A stretch of 64,000 bases of DNA from Doris montereyensis (Eukaryota; Mollusca; Gastropoda; Nudibranchia; Dorididae), in NCBI GenBank assembly GCA_037039925.1, contig JAXRKP010000389.1, forward strand, positions 157,501 through 221,500, in the 5' to 3' direction. Shown in pieces: positions 23,413 to 37,400 of the stretch. The position numbers were made by a program, and so were the translations under genes. The number at the start of each line of letters is the position of its first letter. The stretch's first letter is position 1. Under the pieces are notes generated by a model. The model searched no databases. It was not told the origin of the DNA and was given only the letters and a program-made list of their open reading frames with translations.

Positions 23413-26400
23413 TAAGAGAGATAAAGAGAGAGAGGAGAGAGGAGGAGAGGAGAGAGGGATAGAGTGATAGCGAGATAGAGAGAGAATAGAGAGAGAGAGA
23501 TATAGAGGGAGGGAGGGAGGGAGGGAGATTAATGAGAGCTACATTTATACAAAATTAGAACAGCATCATTTACAGGAATGACATGAAACATTGGTTGCCT
23601 TCTCAACACAATCACCCACACACACACACACTCAATCACACACACATACATTCAATCACACACACACACACACACAACCACATTCAATCACCCACACACA
23701 CACATCTACACATACACACACACACCCACACACACACACACATGCATCTACACATACACACACACACACACACCTGAGTGAACTCTTGTCCAGTACCAAG
23801 TGAGCAATGGATTGAAGCTTGAACACAATTTCTGACAAGTCACTCATCTCCGCTATCTCTTTCATTGTCCGCACCTGGAAGTAGAGCGAACAAAATATCG
23901 AGAAATATCAGCCTCCTTGATCAACTATGATTACAATACATACATGAAATAATATTGAAGTCCTATAGGAAACAAATAGAAACGGAATAGTCTGACAAAA
24001 TCTTTTGGGCACCAATGGAATCAAACCCAAGACCTCTGCGTCAGCATCCACCGCCTAGCCATGAAAAAGAGAGCGTACTACCAACCATCCTGGAGCATAA
24101 ATAGCACGATTTCAGGTCACCTAATGTCTCATTGAGACCTTTCAGGCTATATCATGTCTCTTTGAGGCCTTTCAGACCATTTCATGTCTTCTTAAGGCCT
24201 TTCAGATTATATCATGTCTCCTTTAGGCCTTTCAGATTATATCATGTCTCCTTGAGGCCTTTCAGATCATATCATGTCTCCTTTAGGCCTTTCAGACTAT
24301 ATCTTGTCTTCTTGAGGCCTTTCAGACTATATCATGTCTTTTGAGGCCTTTCAGACTATATCATGTCTTCTTAAGGCCTTTCAGATTATATCATGTCTCC
24401 TTTAGGCCTTTCAGACTATATCATGTCTTCTTAAGGCCTTTCAGATTATATCATGTCTCCTTTAGGCCTTTTTATATCATGTCTCCTTGAGGCCTTTCAG
24501 ATTATATCATGTCTCCTTTAGGCCTTTCAGACTATATCTTGTCTTCTTGAGGCCTTTCAGACTATATCATGTCTTCTTAAGGCCTTTCAGACTATATCAT
24601 GTCTCCTTAAGGCCTTTCAGACTATATCATGTCTCCTTAAGACCAGCCAGGCTGTCAAACCCACTCATCCACCCATCTTTCAACCCCCCTTCTCCCCCAA
24701 AAAACCCACTCATACACCCATCTTTCAACCCCCCTTCTCCCCACCCCCCAAAAAACCCCACTCATCCACCCATCTTTCAACCCCCTTCTCCCCACCCCCA
24801 AAAAACCCCACTCATACACCCATCTTTCAACCCCCTTTCTCCCCACCCCAAAAAAAACCCACTCATCCTCCCATCTTTCAACCCCCTTCTCCCACCCCCA
24901 AAAAAAAACCCATTCATCCACCCATCTTTCAACCCCTTTCTCCCCTCCCTCCAAAAAAACCCATTCATCCACCCATCTTTCAACTTCTCCCCTCCCTCCA
25001 AAAAAAAACCCATTCATTCACCCATCTTTCAACCCTTCTCCCCTCCCAAAAAAAAAAAAAAAACCCATTCATTCACCCATCTTTCAACCCTCTTCTCCCC
25101 AAAAAAAAAACCCCACTCATCCACCCATCTTTCAACCCCTTCTCCCCACTCCACTAAAAAATTTCACTAATCCATCAATCCATCTTTCACCCCCCCCCCC
25201 CCCCCCCCCCCCCCCACCAAAAAAAAAATACAGGCAGCAGCCCTGTTCTACTACTGACTCTCACCTGACTGTAGCCAAAAAACATCTCCTGGTACCAGGA
25301 GCCAATGTCGAGGAGAGGCCGAACTGGACATAGCGTATCTGTGTCCACCATCCGACAGACTGGACGCTAAACTGCTGGCGGTCATCTGGATGAGGGTGGA
25401 CAGCCGGTTGGTGTCTGAAAAATTGGGGCTAGGGAGTTTGGGAGCAGACGTTTCTAAAATTACTACATGTATTAGTCTCATAAAAAATAACCCCAATTCA
25501 AGCAGTAAAAAGCAAAGTTGGTCCTATATTCAGTGTCAGATTTGGGGTAATAAGATCAGAGCAGAGTACTGACTTTTCTGGGCGTATTTTAGTATAACAT
25601 GATGAAAAGTTTAACAAATTTTAAAATAAAAAAAATAAAAAAGTTCCTTCAAGGCCGTTACAGCCTATGGAGCCGGAGCTCTGTTTACTTCTTGTCTGTT
25701 AATGGAGCCGGGCTCTGTTTACTTCTTGTTTGTTAATGGAGCCGGAGCTCTGTTTACTTCTTGTTTGTTAATGGAGCCGGAGCTCTGTTTACTTCTTGTT
25801 TGTTAATGGAGCCGGAGCTCTGTTTACTTCTTGTTTGTTAATGGAGCCGGAGCTCTGTTTACTTCTTGTTTGTTAATGGAGCCGGAGCTCTGTTTACTTC
25901 TTGTTTGTTAATGGAGCCGGAGCTTATGCCAGTTTGAATAGCACTAAGCCGAACAGGTTATAATAATCACCTCCTGGCCAGGACACTAGTCTGACGCAGG
26001 GTGTCTTGTACTCCCAAGCTAGTGCTTGTACCCATTAGCACCTGGGTAGAGTGGGGGGGAAAATGCGTATGAAGTGTCTTTCCCAAGGAAAACAACATCG
26101 AACCTAGCTTTGTAGGATTCGAACCCGGTACCTCGTGAGACGGGATCCCCTGCAGTCTGGCAGTCTAACCACCTGGCCTGGCTACCGGCGCCACAACGTG
26201 GTGAATACTGACACGAAATTATATTGAAGAAGCCTCGTAGGAACAAAAGACGAGACAAGTACAAAGGGGACAGACAGAACCAAATCTTTGGGTTTATTTG
26301 TTTCATTAAAATTTACCCCATCCACCATTGCAGTAATCTCAGAGGCGAATTAAGGAAACGGCAAGATGAAAGATAAGTAAAAGAAGGGAAAGGAAAGAAG

Positions 26401-27999
26401 TAGGACCTACCATCAACACCCGCCAACCGCCCCGCATCAATCTTTGGGTATCCATGGAACCGAAAACCCTGCGACCTTTTACAAGAGGAAAAAAAGAGCT
26501 CGGTTGATAACGCAATCTCTCTTCATGATCAGGCCCCAGATGTCCAAAGGGTGCAGAAGCGTTTAGAGAACATGACAGGCAAAAGGAATAACACTACATC
26601 GCCCTCTCAGTGCGAACACAGCCAGAAAATTTGCATTCATTTTTACCCGTTTAAGATGTTAGTCCAGAGTCCCAGCATCTTGGGAAAGTTTCTCTCCAGG
26701 CAGTACGAGGAGAACAGCACGGCTCTCTGAACGCAGTTGGTGTTGGTGTGGTGGGGGACGATGAGCGGAGTGGCGTTCATGCCTCCGGTGTACAGGTCTT
26801 GCTGCTGCGACATCCATAGGAAATCATGCTCCCCTGCGCCCATACTGGGAAAGGAAGAAAAAAAATTGAACACAATGAGAGAGAGAGAGAGAAAATAGTC
26901 AAATGTGTCAATATTCAAGCTTGTCAATATTTCTTGTCCGTTTATTTTATGTCTGTTTACTTCTTGTCTGCATATTTCTTGTCTGTTTAATTCCGTTCTG
27001 TTAATTTCTTGTCTGTTTATTTCATGTCTGTTTACTTCTTGTTTGTTAATTTCGTGTCTGTTTACTTCTCGTATGTTTAATTTTCTTCTGTTAATTTCTT
27101 GTCTGTTAATTTCTTGTCTGTTTATTTCTTGTCTGTTTAATTCTTGTCTGTTTATTTTTTGTCCGTTCACTTCTTCACTCTATACAAAATGTCACCAGTA
27201 TCCTTTCTATCATGTGTATGTTTCCCGTTCAGACAGTTAAACAACTGCATGGTATTGCTTTTATTATTCAATAAAATTTACAGAAGTCGACCGTGTGTGG
27301 TGACCTCGGGGCAAATCACAAGGGAAAAGCAGCAAGATAAAAAGTTGGCTTGTGAAAGCATGAAAGGTAATAAGCAGAGCAGATGAACCCATCGACAGAT
27401 CCCGTCAGACAGTCCCACTAAATGAAGGCGGCAGACAGGCTTACCTTGTTACTACCTGGCAGACAGGCTTACCTTGTTACTACCTGGCAGACAGGCTTAC
27501 CTTGTTACTACCTGGCAGACAGGCTTACCTTGTTACTACCTGGCAGACAGGCTTACCTTGTTACTACCTGGCAGACAGGCTTACCTTGTTACTACCTGGC
27601 AGACAGGGCACCTTGTTACTACCTGGCAGACAGGCTTACCTTGTTACTACCTGGCAGACAGACAGGCAGACAGGCTTACCTTGTTACTACCTGGCAGACA
27701 GGCTTAGTTACACCTGGCAACTAGGGGCAGGCTTACCTTGTTACTACCTGGCAGAACAGGCACGAAAAAGGCATCAAATCCTCTGGCAACTCCTCCATGT
27801 TGGAAGCCATGCGTAGGTACGTGACTCCGTTTGTCGGCTGCTCACAGGTCTGCAATATCGTCCAGTCTGAGAGAGGAGGAGGAGGAGGAGGAGGAGGAGG
27901 AGGAGGAGGAGGAGAGGGAAGAAAAAGAAAAGAAAAAACCCATCACATGAGAGGAACTTGTTTTTTTGTTTTTTTTTTGTATTCTGAAAAAAAAAACCC

Positions 28000-28037
<38 letters not shown>

Positions 28038-28050
28038 CATAGATAGATAC

Positions 28051-28101
<51 letters not shown>

Positions 28102-28189
28102 CATAGAAACATAGATAGATAGATAGATATATACAAGATAGATAGATAGATAGATAGATAGATACATAGATAGATAGATAGATAGATAC

Positions 28190-28228
<39 letters not shown>

Positions 28229-28276
28229 TATAGATACATGATAGATAGATAGATAGATAGATAGATATCATAGATT

Positions 28277-28320
<44 letters not shown>

Positions 28321-28329
28321 TATAGATAC

Positions 28330-28372
<43 letters not shown>

Positions 28373-28397
28373 TATAGATACATAGATATATAGATAC

Positions 28398-28466
<69 letters not shown>

Positions 28467-31400
28467 AAGAGTGACAAGGCTGACTGACACTAAGAAGTAT
28501 GAACTATGACCTCCACTGTCAGGATGTGGATGAAAAAATTAAAAAGACAAAAACATAAACCAAAACCTCAACATAAATTTCATATTCATTTCTCACCAAC
28601 TTGAGTCATTTCAATCGGTTCACGTTTGATGGCACGCCCCAGGTCAGCGACTGTCAAAGAGGGAAGGCACGAAATATCTTCTTGGATGTTCTGCTTCTCC
28701 TGCAGTTCCAGCCCTGTGAGACGAGGAGGATATTGAAATATGCCAAGAAAGCTGTGTTGCATACATGTTGTTCAAGCGTTAAAGTCGAATTGAAAATAAA
28801 ATCTCTCCTTTACTAACAACCTTTAGCAGCTATCTGTTTGTATTTTTTGCTCCATTGGAAAAGATCGCTGTGATCTTGGGGTTCTCGGTAGGATCTTCTT
28901 AATTTTGCCCGGACTGTCATGTCAACAGCCAGGGAATCTTTAACGTGCACAGAGTGTAATAATCTGCAAACAGGACGTTTTTTAATCATCCATCTCCGTT
29001 GGGACTCAGCATGATGCACTTCAACTGGAAAAATCGACTCGCACAATTCATTACGGTTGCGCTTAAAACCACAAGAAACAATTTGATAAATATATTTTCT
29101 AATCCAATCCCTTTATCCAGTTTGACTTAAAACTATTTTCGACTGAAGTTTAAAAGCGCCTTTCACTTTCACTTACAAAATTCAATCTGTTTACAAGCTT
29201 AGAGCACATATTTTCAGTCAATTTTTTGTTAACACATCTGTATGTTTACATCTTTTCTTAATAAAGCGCGTGTCCAGGCATAATCAAAGAGGGGCTCTAG
29301 ATCAAGTAGGGAATGAGTTATAGGAAGCCTGACTGTACACTATGCTTTTTGACTGTACACTATGCCTTTTGACTGTACACTATGCCTTTTGACTGTACAC
29401 TTTTATGCCTTTTGACTGTACTATGCCTTTTGACTGTACACTATGCCTTTTGACTGTACACTATTATGCCTTTTGACTGTACACTATGCCTTTTGACTGT
29501 ACTATGCTTTTTGACTGTACACTATGCCTTTTGACTGTACACTATTGACTGTACTATGCCTTTTGACTGTACCTATTGACTGTACTATTTTGACTGTACA
29601 CTATTGACTGTACTATGCCTTTGACTACACTATGACTTTTGACTGCCTTTTGACTGTACACTATGCCTTTTGACTGTACACTATGCCTTTACTATGCCTT
29701 TTGACTGTACACTATGCCTTTTTGACTATGCTTTTTGACTGTACACTGCTTTTTGACTGTACACTATTTGTGCTTTGCCTTTTGACTGTACACTATGCCT
29801 TTTGACTGTACACTATGTCTTTTGACTGCTTACACTATTGACTGTACACTATGCTTTTTGACTGTACACTATTGACTGTACACTATGCCTTTTGACTGTA
29901 CACTATGTCTTTTGACTGTACACTATGTCTTTTGACTGTACACTACTTTTTGACTATGTACACTATTGACTGTACACTATGCCTTTTGACTGTACACTAT
30001 GTCTTTTGACTGTACACTATGTCTTTTGACTGTAAAATATGCTTTTGACTGTACACTATGCCTTTTGTACAACTATGTCTTCTGACTGTACACTATGCTT
30101 TTTGACTGTACACTGTACACTATGCTTTTGACTGTACACTATGCCTTCTGACTGTACACTATGCCTTTTGACTGTACACTGTACACTATGCTTTTTGACT
30201 GTACACTATGCTTTTTGACTGTACACTATGCTTTTTGACTGTACACTATGCCTTTTGACTGTACATGCTTTTTGACTGTACACTATGCTTTTTGACTGCA
30301 GAAGGACTGTGACTGTAACTTTTCCCCATTAAGACAGAGGACATGAAGTCAAAGAGCATTGCCATTTTGGTGAGTGGACATGGGCTGTTAAAAACCCATA
30401 TTCAACTTTTAAACTGTATCTGGAACGGTGTCTGACCTCTCTCGTGAATGACCTTCCGATCGTGGGGTGTCAAGCTGGACACCATCTTTTCCAGTCTCCC
30501 CTGCTCCTCACGATCCCTTTTGTCAGCAAATGAAGCGTCTGGCCGCATTGTCAATGTAAGCCTGTGTCTGTTATTCTGTGGCAGCAATGGAAATCATTCA
30601 AGAAAACATGTGGAAATTGGTGAACAATGAAATAAACATTAAATGCCTGCTGAAGTAATTTTTTTTTTGCTTTTGAGTTTGGGTTATTCCTTTTAGTATA
30701 TATATATGAGCAACTGTCAAAAGATAGTCATCCTATTTCATTGAAAAGTTTGTAGCATCCTTGGTTGCCATGGCAACGCCGCCATATTGGATTTTTTTTT
30801 GGACCCAATTTTCGAAATCTATTTCCTCACTTAGTTATGAATAAAATCACTCAAAACCTGTGTAGATTGCTTTTTCCGTTCAATATCTGAAGTAACATAA
30901 TCAATTTTAAAATATATACAATGAATTTTAAAATATATACATATATATATCGTGTTTATGCAAAAACTGGCATTTTCTTTGACAAAAAATAATAGTTTCT
31001 AAAAAAAATTACAAGATACAAAAAAAATTATAGCATTTCTATTAACATTGACAAGAGGAACCTGTGTGCCAAATGTTATACAAATTGGATTGTTAAAGGA
31101 CAGAGGAGAGAGACATTTGGTGTGACAAAACCTACATTTCCAGAAAAAATGCGAATAAAGAAATTTTTTTAAATAACACAATACAAAACGTTTCCCAAAC
31201 TAAGCCAATCGAGCGCTGTGTCTCGACAGGATGACTGAGACCTACGATTATAATCCTTTAACTTTGAATTTAGACAGTTTCACTGACACAACAGTGGTAG
31301 CCGATTACCTTCAAGAGATCTTTCACTTTTTCCTGCAACAACTTGGGGATTGGCCTTCAGGTCTTTCTTGAAGCGTTCTATGGTTTTTGTTCAAGTGTTG

Positions 31401-34400
31401 GAACTCTATGGGGTCACAGCCGTGGTTCCAAGGGGTCGCGAGAGCCTGAAAACATTGAGAATATAAAAAAAGACATGTAAAAAAAAGGAATTAAAATTGC
31501 TACGATTATTCTTGGGGCGAAAATTGAAGATAAAAAGGTATTCAGTCTCTGCACCTTCGTTTCAAAGTCTCTTTAGAGATCTTGTCGGTGTGTTAGTACG
31601 CAGCGCCCAACAAGCTGCTGTACTGTATGCTCCCTAGAGAGTTGAAAAGGACTTTAAATGAAATGAAATGAAATGGCCGGCTGGGGGATATATGATATGC
31701 AGTTGGCTACTATGCTAGCACGCTGGCAATCGAATGTGTACGTGGTCAACCAAACACCTCAGTAGATCATGAACAATGGTGAATGTGTGAAAGAGAAAAG
31801 CATGTCCTAGATGAATTCAATGGAAGAGCTTACAATGGTGAATGAGTGAAAAAGTCAAAGAAAAACATGTCACAGATGAATTCAATGGAAGAGCTTACAA
31901 TGGTGAATGTGTGAAAGAGAAAAGCATGTCCTAGATGAATTCAATGGAAGAACTTACAATGGTGAATGAATGAAATAGACAAAGAAAAACATGTCACAGA
32001 TGAATTCAATGGAAGAGCTTACAATGGTGAATGTGTGAAAGAGAAAAGCATGTCACAGATGAATTCAATGGAAGAGCTTACAATGGTGAATGTGAAAAAG
32101 ACAAAGAAAAGCATGTCACAGATGAATTCAATGGAAGAGCTTACAATGGTGAATGTGTGAAAGAGAAAAGCATGTCATAGATGAATTCAATGGAAGAGCT
32201 TACAATGGTGAATGTGTGAAAGAGAAAAGCATGTCCTAGATGAATTCAATGGAAGAGCTTACAATGGTGAATGTGTGAAAGAGAAAAGCATGTCATAGAT
32301 GAATTCAATGGAAGAGCTTACAATGGTGAATGTGTGAAAGAGAAAAGCATGTCATAGATGAATTCAATGGAAGAGCTTACAATGGTGAATGAGTGAAAAA
32401 GACAAAGAAAAACATGTCACAGATGAATTCAATGGAAGAGCTTACAATGGTGAATGAGTGAAAAAGACAAAGAAAAACATGTCACAGATGAATTCAATGG
32501 AAGAGCTTACAATGGTGAATGTGAAATGACAAAGAAAAGCATGTCACAGATGAATTCAATGGAAGAGCTTACAATGGTGAATGTGTGAAAGAGAAAAACA
32601 TGTCACAGATGAATTCAATGGAAGAGCTTACAATGGTGAATGAGTGAAATAGACAAAGAAAAACATGTCACAGATGAATTCAATGGAAGAGCTTACAATG
32701 GTGAATGTGTGAAAAGAGAAAAGCATGTCACAGATGAATTCAATGGAAGAGCTTACAATGGTGAATGTGTGAAAAAGAAAAGCATGTCCTAGATGAATTC
32801 AATGGAAGAGCTTACAATGGTGAATGTGTGAAAAGAGAAAAAGCATGTCACAGATGAATTCAATGGAAGAGCTTACAATGGTGAATGTGAAATAGACAAA
32901 GAAAAGCATGTCCTAGATGAATTCAATGGAAGAGCTTACAAGAATGTGTGCATGTCCTAGATGAATTCAATGGAAGAGCTTACAATGGTGAATGTGTGAA
33001 AAAGAAAGAAAAGCATGTCCTAGATGAATTCAATGGAAGAGCTTACAATGGTGAATGTGTGAAAGAGAAAAGCATGTCCTAGATGAATTCAATGGAAGAG
33101 CTTACAATGGTGAATGTGTGAAAGAGAAAAGCATGTCACAGATGAATTCAATGGAAGAGCTTACAATGGTGAATGAGTGAAAAAGTCAAAGAAAAACATG
33201 TCACAGATGAATTCAATGGAAGAGCTTACAATGGTGAATGAGTGAAATAGACAAAGAAAAGCATGTCACAGATGAATTCAATGGAAGAGCTTACAATGGT
33301 GAATGAGTGAAATAGACAAAGAAAAGCATGTCACAGATGAATTCAATGGAAGAGCTTACAATGGTGAATGAGTGAAAGAGAAAAGCATGTCCTAGATGAA
33401 TTCAATGGAAGAGCTTACAATGGTGAATGAGTGAAAAGAGAGAAAAGCATGTCACAGATGAATTCAATGGAAGAGCTTACAATGGTGAATGAGTGAAAAA
33501 GTCAAAGAAAAACATGTCACAGATGAATTCAATGGAAGAGCTTACAATGGTGAATGAGTGAAATAGACAAAGAAAAGCATGTCACAGATGAATTCAATGG
33601 AAGAGCTTACAATAGTGAATGAGTGAAATAGACAAAGAAAAGCATGTCACAGATGAATTCAATGGAAGAGCTTACAATGGTGAATGAGTGAAAGAGAAAA
33701 GCATGTCACAGATGAATTCAATGGAAGAGCTTACAATGGTGAATGTGTGAAAAGAAAAGCATGTCATAGATGAATTCAATGGAAGAGCTTACAATGGTGA
33801 ATGAGTGAAAAAGACAAAGAAAAGCATGTTATAGATGAATTCAATGGAAGAGCTTACAATGGCCAAATGGAAACCAAAGTTACTGGTCTCGTGTTTCTGG
33901 CCGAGTTCTAGACGGTGGAGCAGGGCATCAATGTTGGTCTTGTCGAAGCCTTCCCTGGGAAAGAAATTGAAAGAAACACGTTTTGCATATTTCTCAGCTT
34001 GATTCATTGAAATCACCCCATCCACCATTTGTGGTGATCTAAGGGTGTATGTTTCAGTGAAATGAAATGTAACATGTCCATCATATCCAGTAAACTCCTG
34101 GGAGAATTTTAAAAGAGAGAAAAGTGAGATGAAAGACCTATAACAAAAATAGCAAAAAATGAAAGAGGTGGGACCTACCAGCAGTACCCATCAACCAGCC
34201 ACAGACAAAGACATATCTGTCATTACCAGAAGCCTAAATTGAATTCGTCATCTTTGTTAGGAACGTAAACAGGGCGAGCAGGCACTCATTCTAGATCTAC
34301 ATATATTGCAGTAGACAATCTAGTAACACCAAGGCTAGATTATTAATTATAACAAGGCTATTTGTTATACTCACAGTCAACAGTAATTAATCAATGGATT

Positions 34401-37400
34401 CAAATTCACGAACAGATCTAATGTGGGCTGACACTAAGATGAACACACTTTTTGTTCTCCTCTCTCCATATCATTCTAAATATTTCGATAAAGTTCCATA
34501 TGATTCTCTCCCTTTCCAGATATAAATAAACCGATACTAAGGCACACCAAAATAGGGGTTTTCGCTACACTAAAGTTGATTGCGTCACAGGATTTCCTCT
34601 ACTACGGAATTCCTTTTAAAACTATAAGTAGCTATGTGATAATCTTTCTTTCTAAGGCGAGGCAATAAATAATGGTAACACACTCGTAAATGATGGTAAC
34701 ACACTCGTAAATGATGGTAACACACTGTAAATAATGGTAACACACTCGTAAATGATGGTAACACACTCGTAAATGATGGTAACACACTCGTAAATGATGG
34801 TAACACACTCGTAAATGATGGTAACACACTCGTGAATGATGGTAACACACTCGGAAATGATGGTAACACACTCGTGAATGATGGTAACACACTCGTGAAT
34901 GATGGTAAATGATGGTAACACACTCGTAAATGATGGTAACACACTCGTAATGATGGTAACACACTCGGAAATGATGGTAACACACTCGTAAATGGTAACA
35001 CACTCGTGAATGATGGTAACACACTCGTAAATGATGGTAACACACTCATAAATGATGGTAACACACTCGTAAATGATGGTAACACACTCGTGACCAAAGC
35101 AACACGTGAAAAAAACCCCCACCCCAACTCACTCTATGACTTTGTCAATCGTATTGTTTATAATCTGCAACACCTTGTCCTCGTCCTCGTCTTTTACATT
35201 CGACAAACCAATTGAAAAACTTGCTTCCCTCGTGTTTGCGTGGTAGCTGGATAAATAAAAAAAAAAGAAGAAAAAAGAAATAAAGTAGGTTTATATAAAT
35301 TCACGTATACGGCAAATCTAAGCGAAAATTGACCTGCCTATGGAACTGCTATTATATAAATTGAAACAAAATGGCATTTTCAGTTCCTTTATATATTATG
35401 TGCTTTTTGAGAGCATGAGTGTATTTGTATATGTGTTTATACGTGTGTTTTCAGAATGTGAATATATGACAGTGTCTTTTAAAACACCATTACTTACTTA
35501 CTTATATTATTGTCTATAACACCAGTCTTGAGATCTACCAACAATTAATTTTTTTTATAGATTTATCCTCACTTTTAAATCAGCAAAGCCAAAATGTTGT
35601 ATATTTCACAACCAGATTTAATTTCCCACGAATAATACAAATTTATATTCCACATTTTAAACTTTCGTTGTAAACATGATGTTGAATCCTCACTCACCCT
35701 GTGGTTGGGGCATAATCGCTGCCTATATTGGTCTCAAGCAGGGCTCTGTAGAAGGGCGCCGTCTCTCCACTCACCAGCAAATAGCCCACGATGTTGGCCA
35801 CAAAGCTTCAGAGATATCTGTGATGCTGTTGGGAATAGGAAATACAAGAGTTACAACATTTCTGAACACAAGCATGCGGCGGCGTTAAGGAAAATCTATG
35901 ACAAGACTTCCACAAAGACAGTCGTCAACGATGATCAAATCAACGTTAACGTTATTGGAGATCGATTTCGCACCAAGATCTAGAGGTGAAAATGAAGATG
36001 CATAGTCGTTACATTTATCTGAGACACAAGATAAGTTATTTCATATACTTGAAACTTGACTGAAACTGTTAATGAGCCTCTAGGAAATTCAAATCAAACT
36101 TAAATTCATTCGACAAACTACACTCGGACATAATAGAAAAGCAATAAAATAAGCCATCTTGAAAAATCTTATTGTCTACAGTATTATCACCAGCGTTTCT
36201 TCTGTGGCTGAATATATCACAACCAGTACAGAATATATTACAGTTGGACATAGTCAAAAACACTAACTGGGAAGATTGATTTATCTTCATAAATATTTTC
36301 ATTGATTAGATCTAAAGATGACAACATATACCGCCATTCCCTCTCTCAACCCTGTGGAAAATTAAAAACTAGGAGAGGACAAGTTTGAATTTGGTTTTTG
36401 TTTGTGTTCAATAAACTGTACGATAGCGTCAATGGGTCAACTGGTATATATATATAAAAAATTTAAAAAGCTCATCACATCCTTTTAAACTATGCATAAT
36501 GCTTTCACACATATTATGTAAGCCTTGCTCAGGAGAGGAAATTCATCAAGGGTCTTTCTTGACAGTAAAAAATAGCAGTAAAGTTTCTTGAAGGCCAGTA
36601 TGGCTCATAGAGCTGGAGCTTATCCCGGTTTCAGTAGCATGAAGCGGAACACATGATTATAAATACTCCTGGCTAGGATTCAAGTCTGATGCAGGTGCTT
36701 ACTCCCAAAGCTAGTGCTTGTACCTATTTGCACCTAGGTCGAGTGGGGAAAATGTGTGTTAAGTGTCATACCCAAGGAACACAATGTCGGACCTTGCTTT
36801 TGTTAGGATTTAAACCAAAGTCTGACAGCCTAACCGCTCGGCCACCGATGCCACGCAAGTGGTCTTGGCAGAAGCAAACAACCCAAAACGTGATATCGGA
36901 CCAATTCATGAATTTTTGTTGTTTTTCAACTCACTCAGACAACAGGAAATTGACGGACACGGTGGTTTGCTTCTCTGGGTCTGCTGCCATGGGGTCTGGT
37001 GGACAGACCATCTCTTCCACGCGCTGACAAAGGGGGGTGGGGAGGGGGTGGAAAGACAGAAAAAACCGTTACTTGGGGACTCATAGTCCAAAGGCAAGGT
37101 GTCTGCCTCTCAACCACAAAAAGGTTGTGGATTCATGCTAAATTTTAATAAAAATTTTAACATAATGCTGAATTGAAACAAAAGTTTTAATACAACGCTA
37201 AACTGCAACAGAAGTTTTAATATAATGCTGAAGTCAATCAGAAGTTTAATATAATGCTAAATTGAAACAAAATTTTAACATGATGTCAAATTGAAACAAA
37301 CATTTTAATATCATGCTAAATCGAAACAAAAATAAATTGCCATTGCGTAATTTTAATCTGCTCTATATTTCAAATTCCTCCCGTGCAAAAATACGGTATA

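Noticed and set aside
24132..25170. 227-codon Arg/Phe/Pro-rich ORF
   Set aside because: Spans two unrelated minisatellites whose unit lengths keep a frame open; antisense to PITRM1 introns.
26643..27170. Single 175-codon protein on the - strand
   Set aside because: Only the part after 26844 is PITRM1 exon 17; the Asn/Arg/Glu-rich first half is the 15-bp array.
34585..35127. 180-codon repeat protein on the - strand
   Set aside because: The 21-bp unit is open in several frames at once (SVLPSF, ECVTII, VCYHHL), as expected for a repeat and not for a gene.
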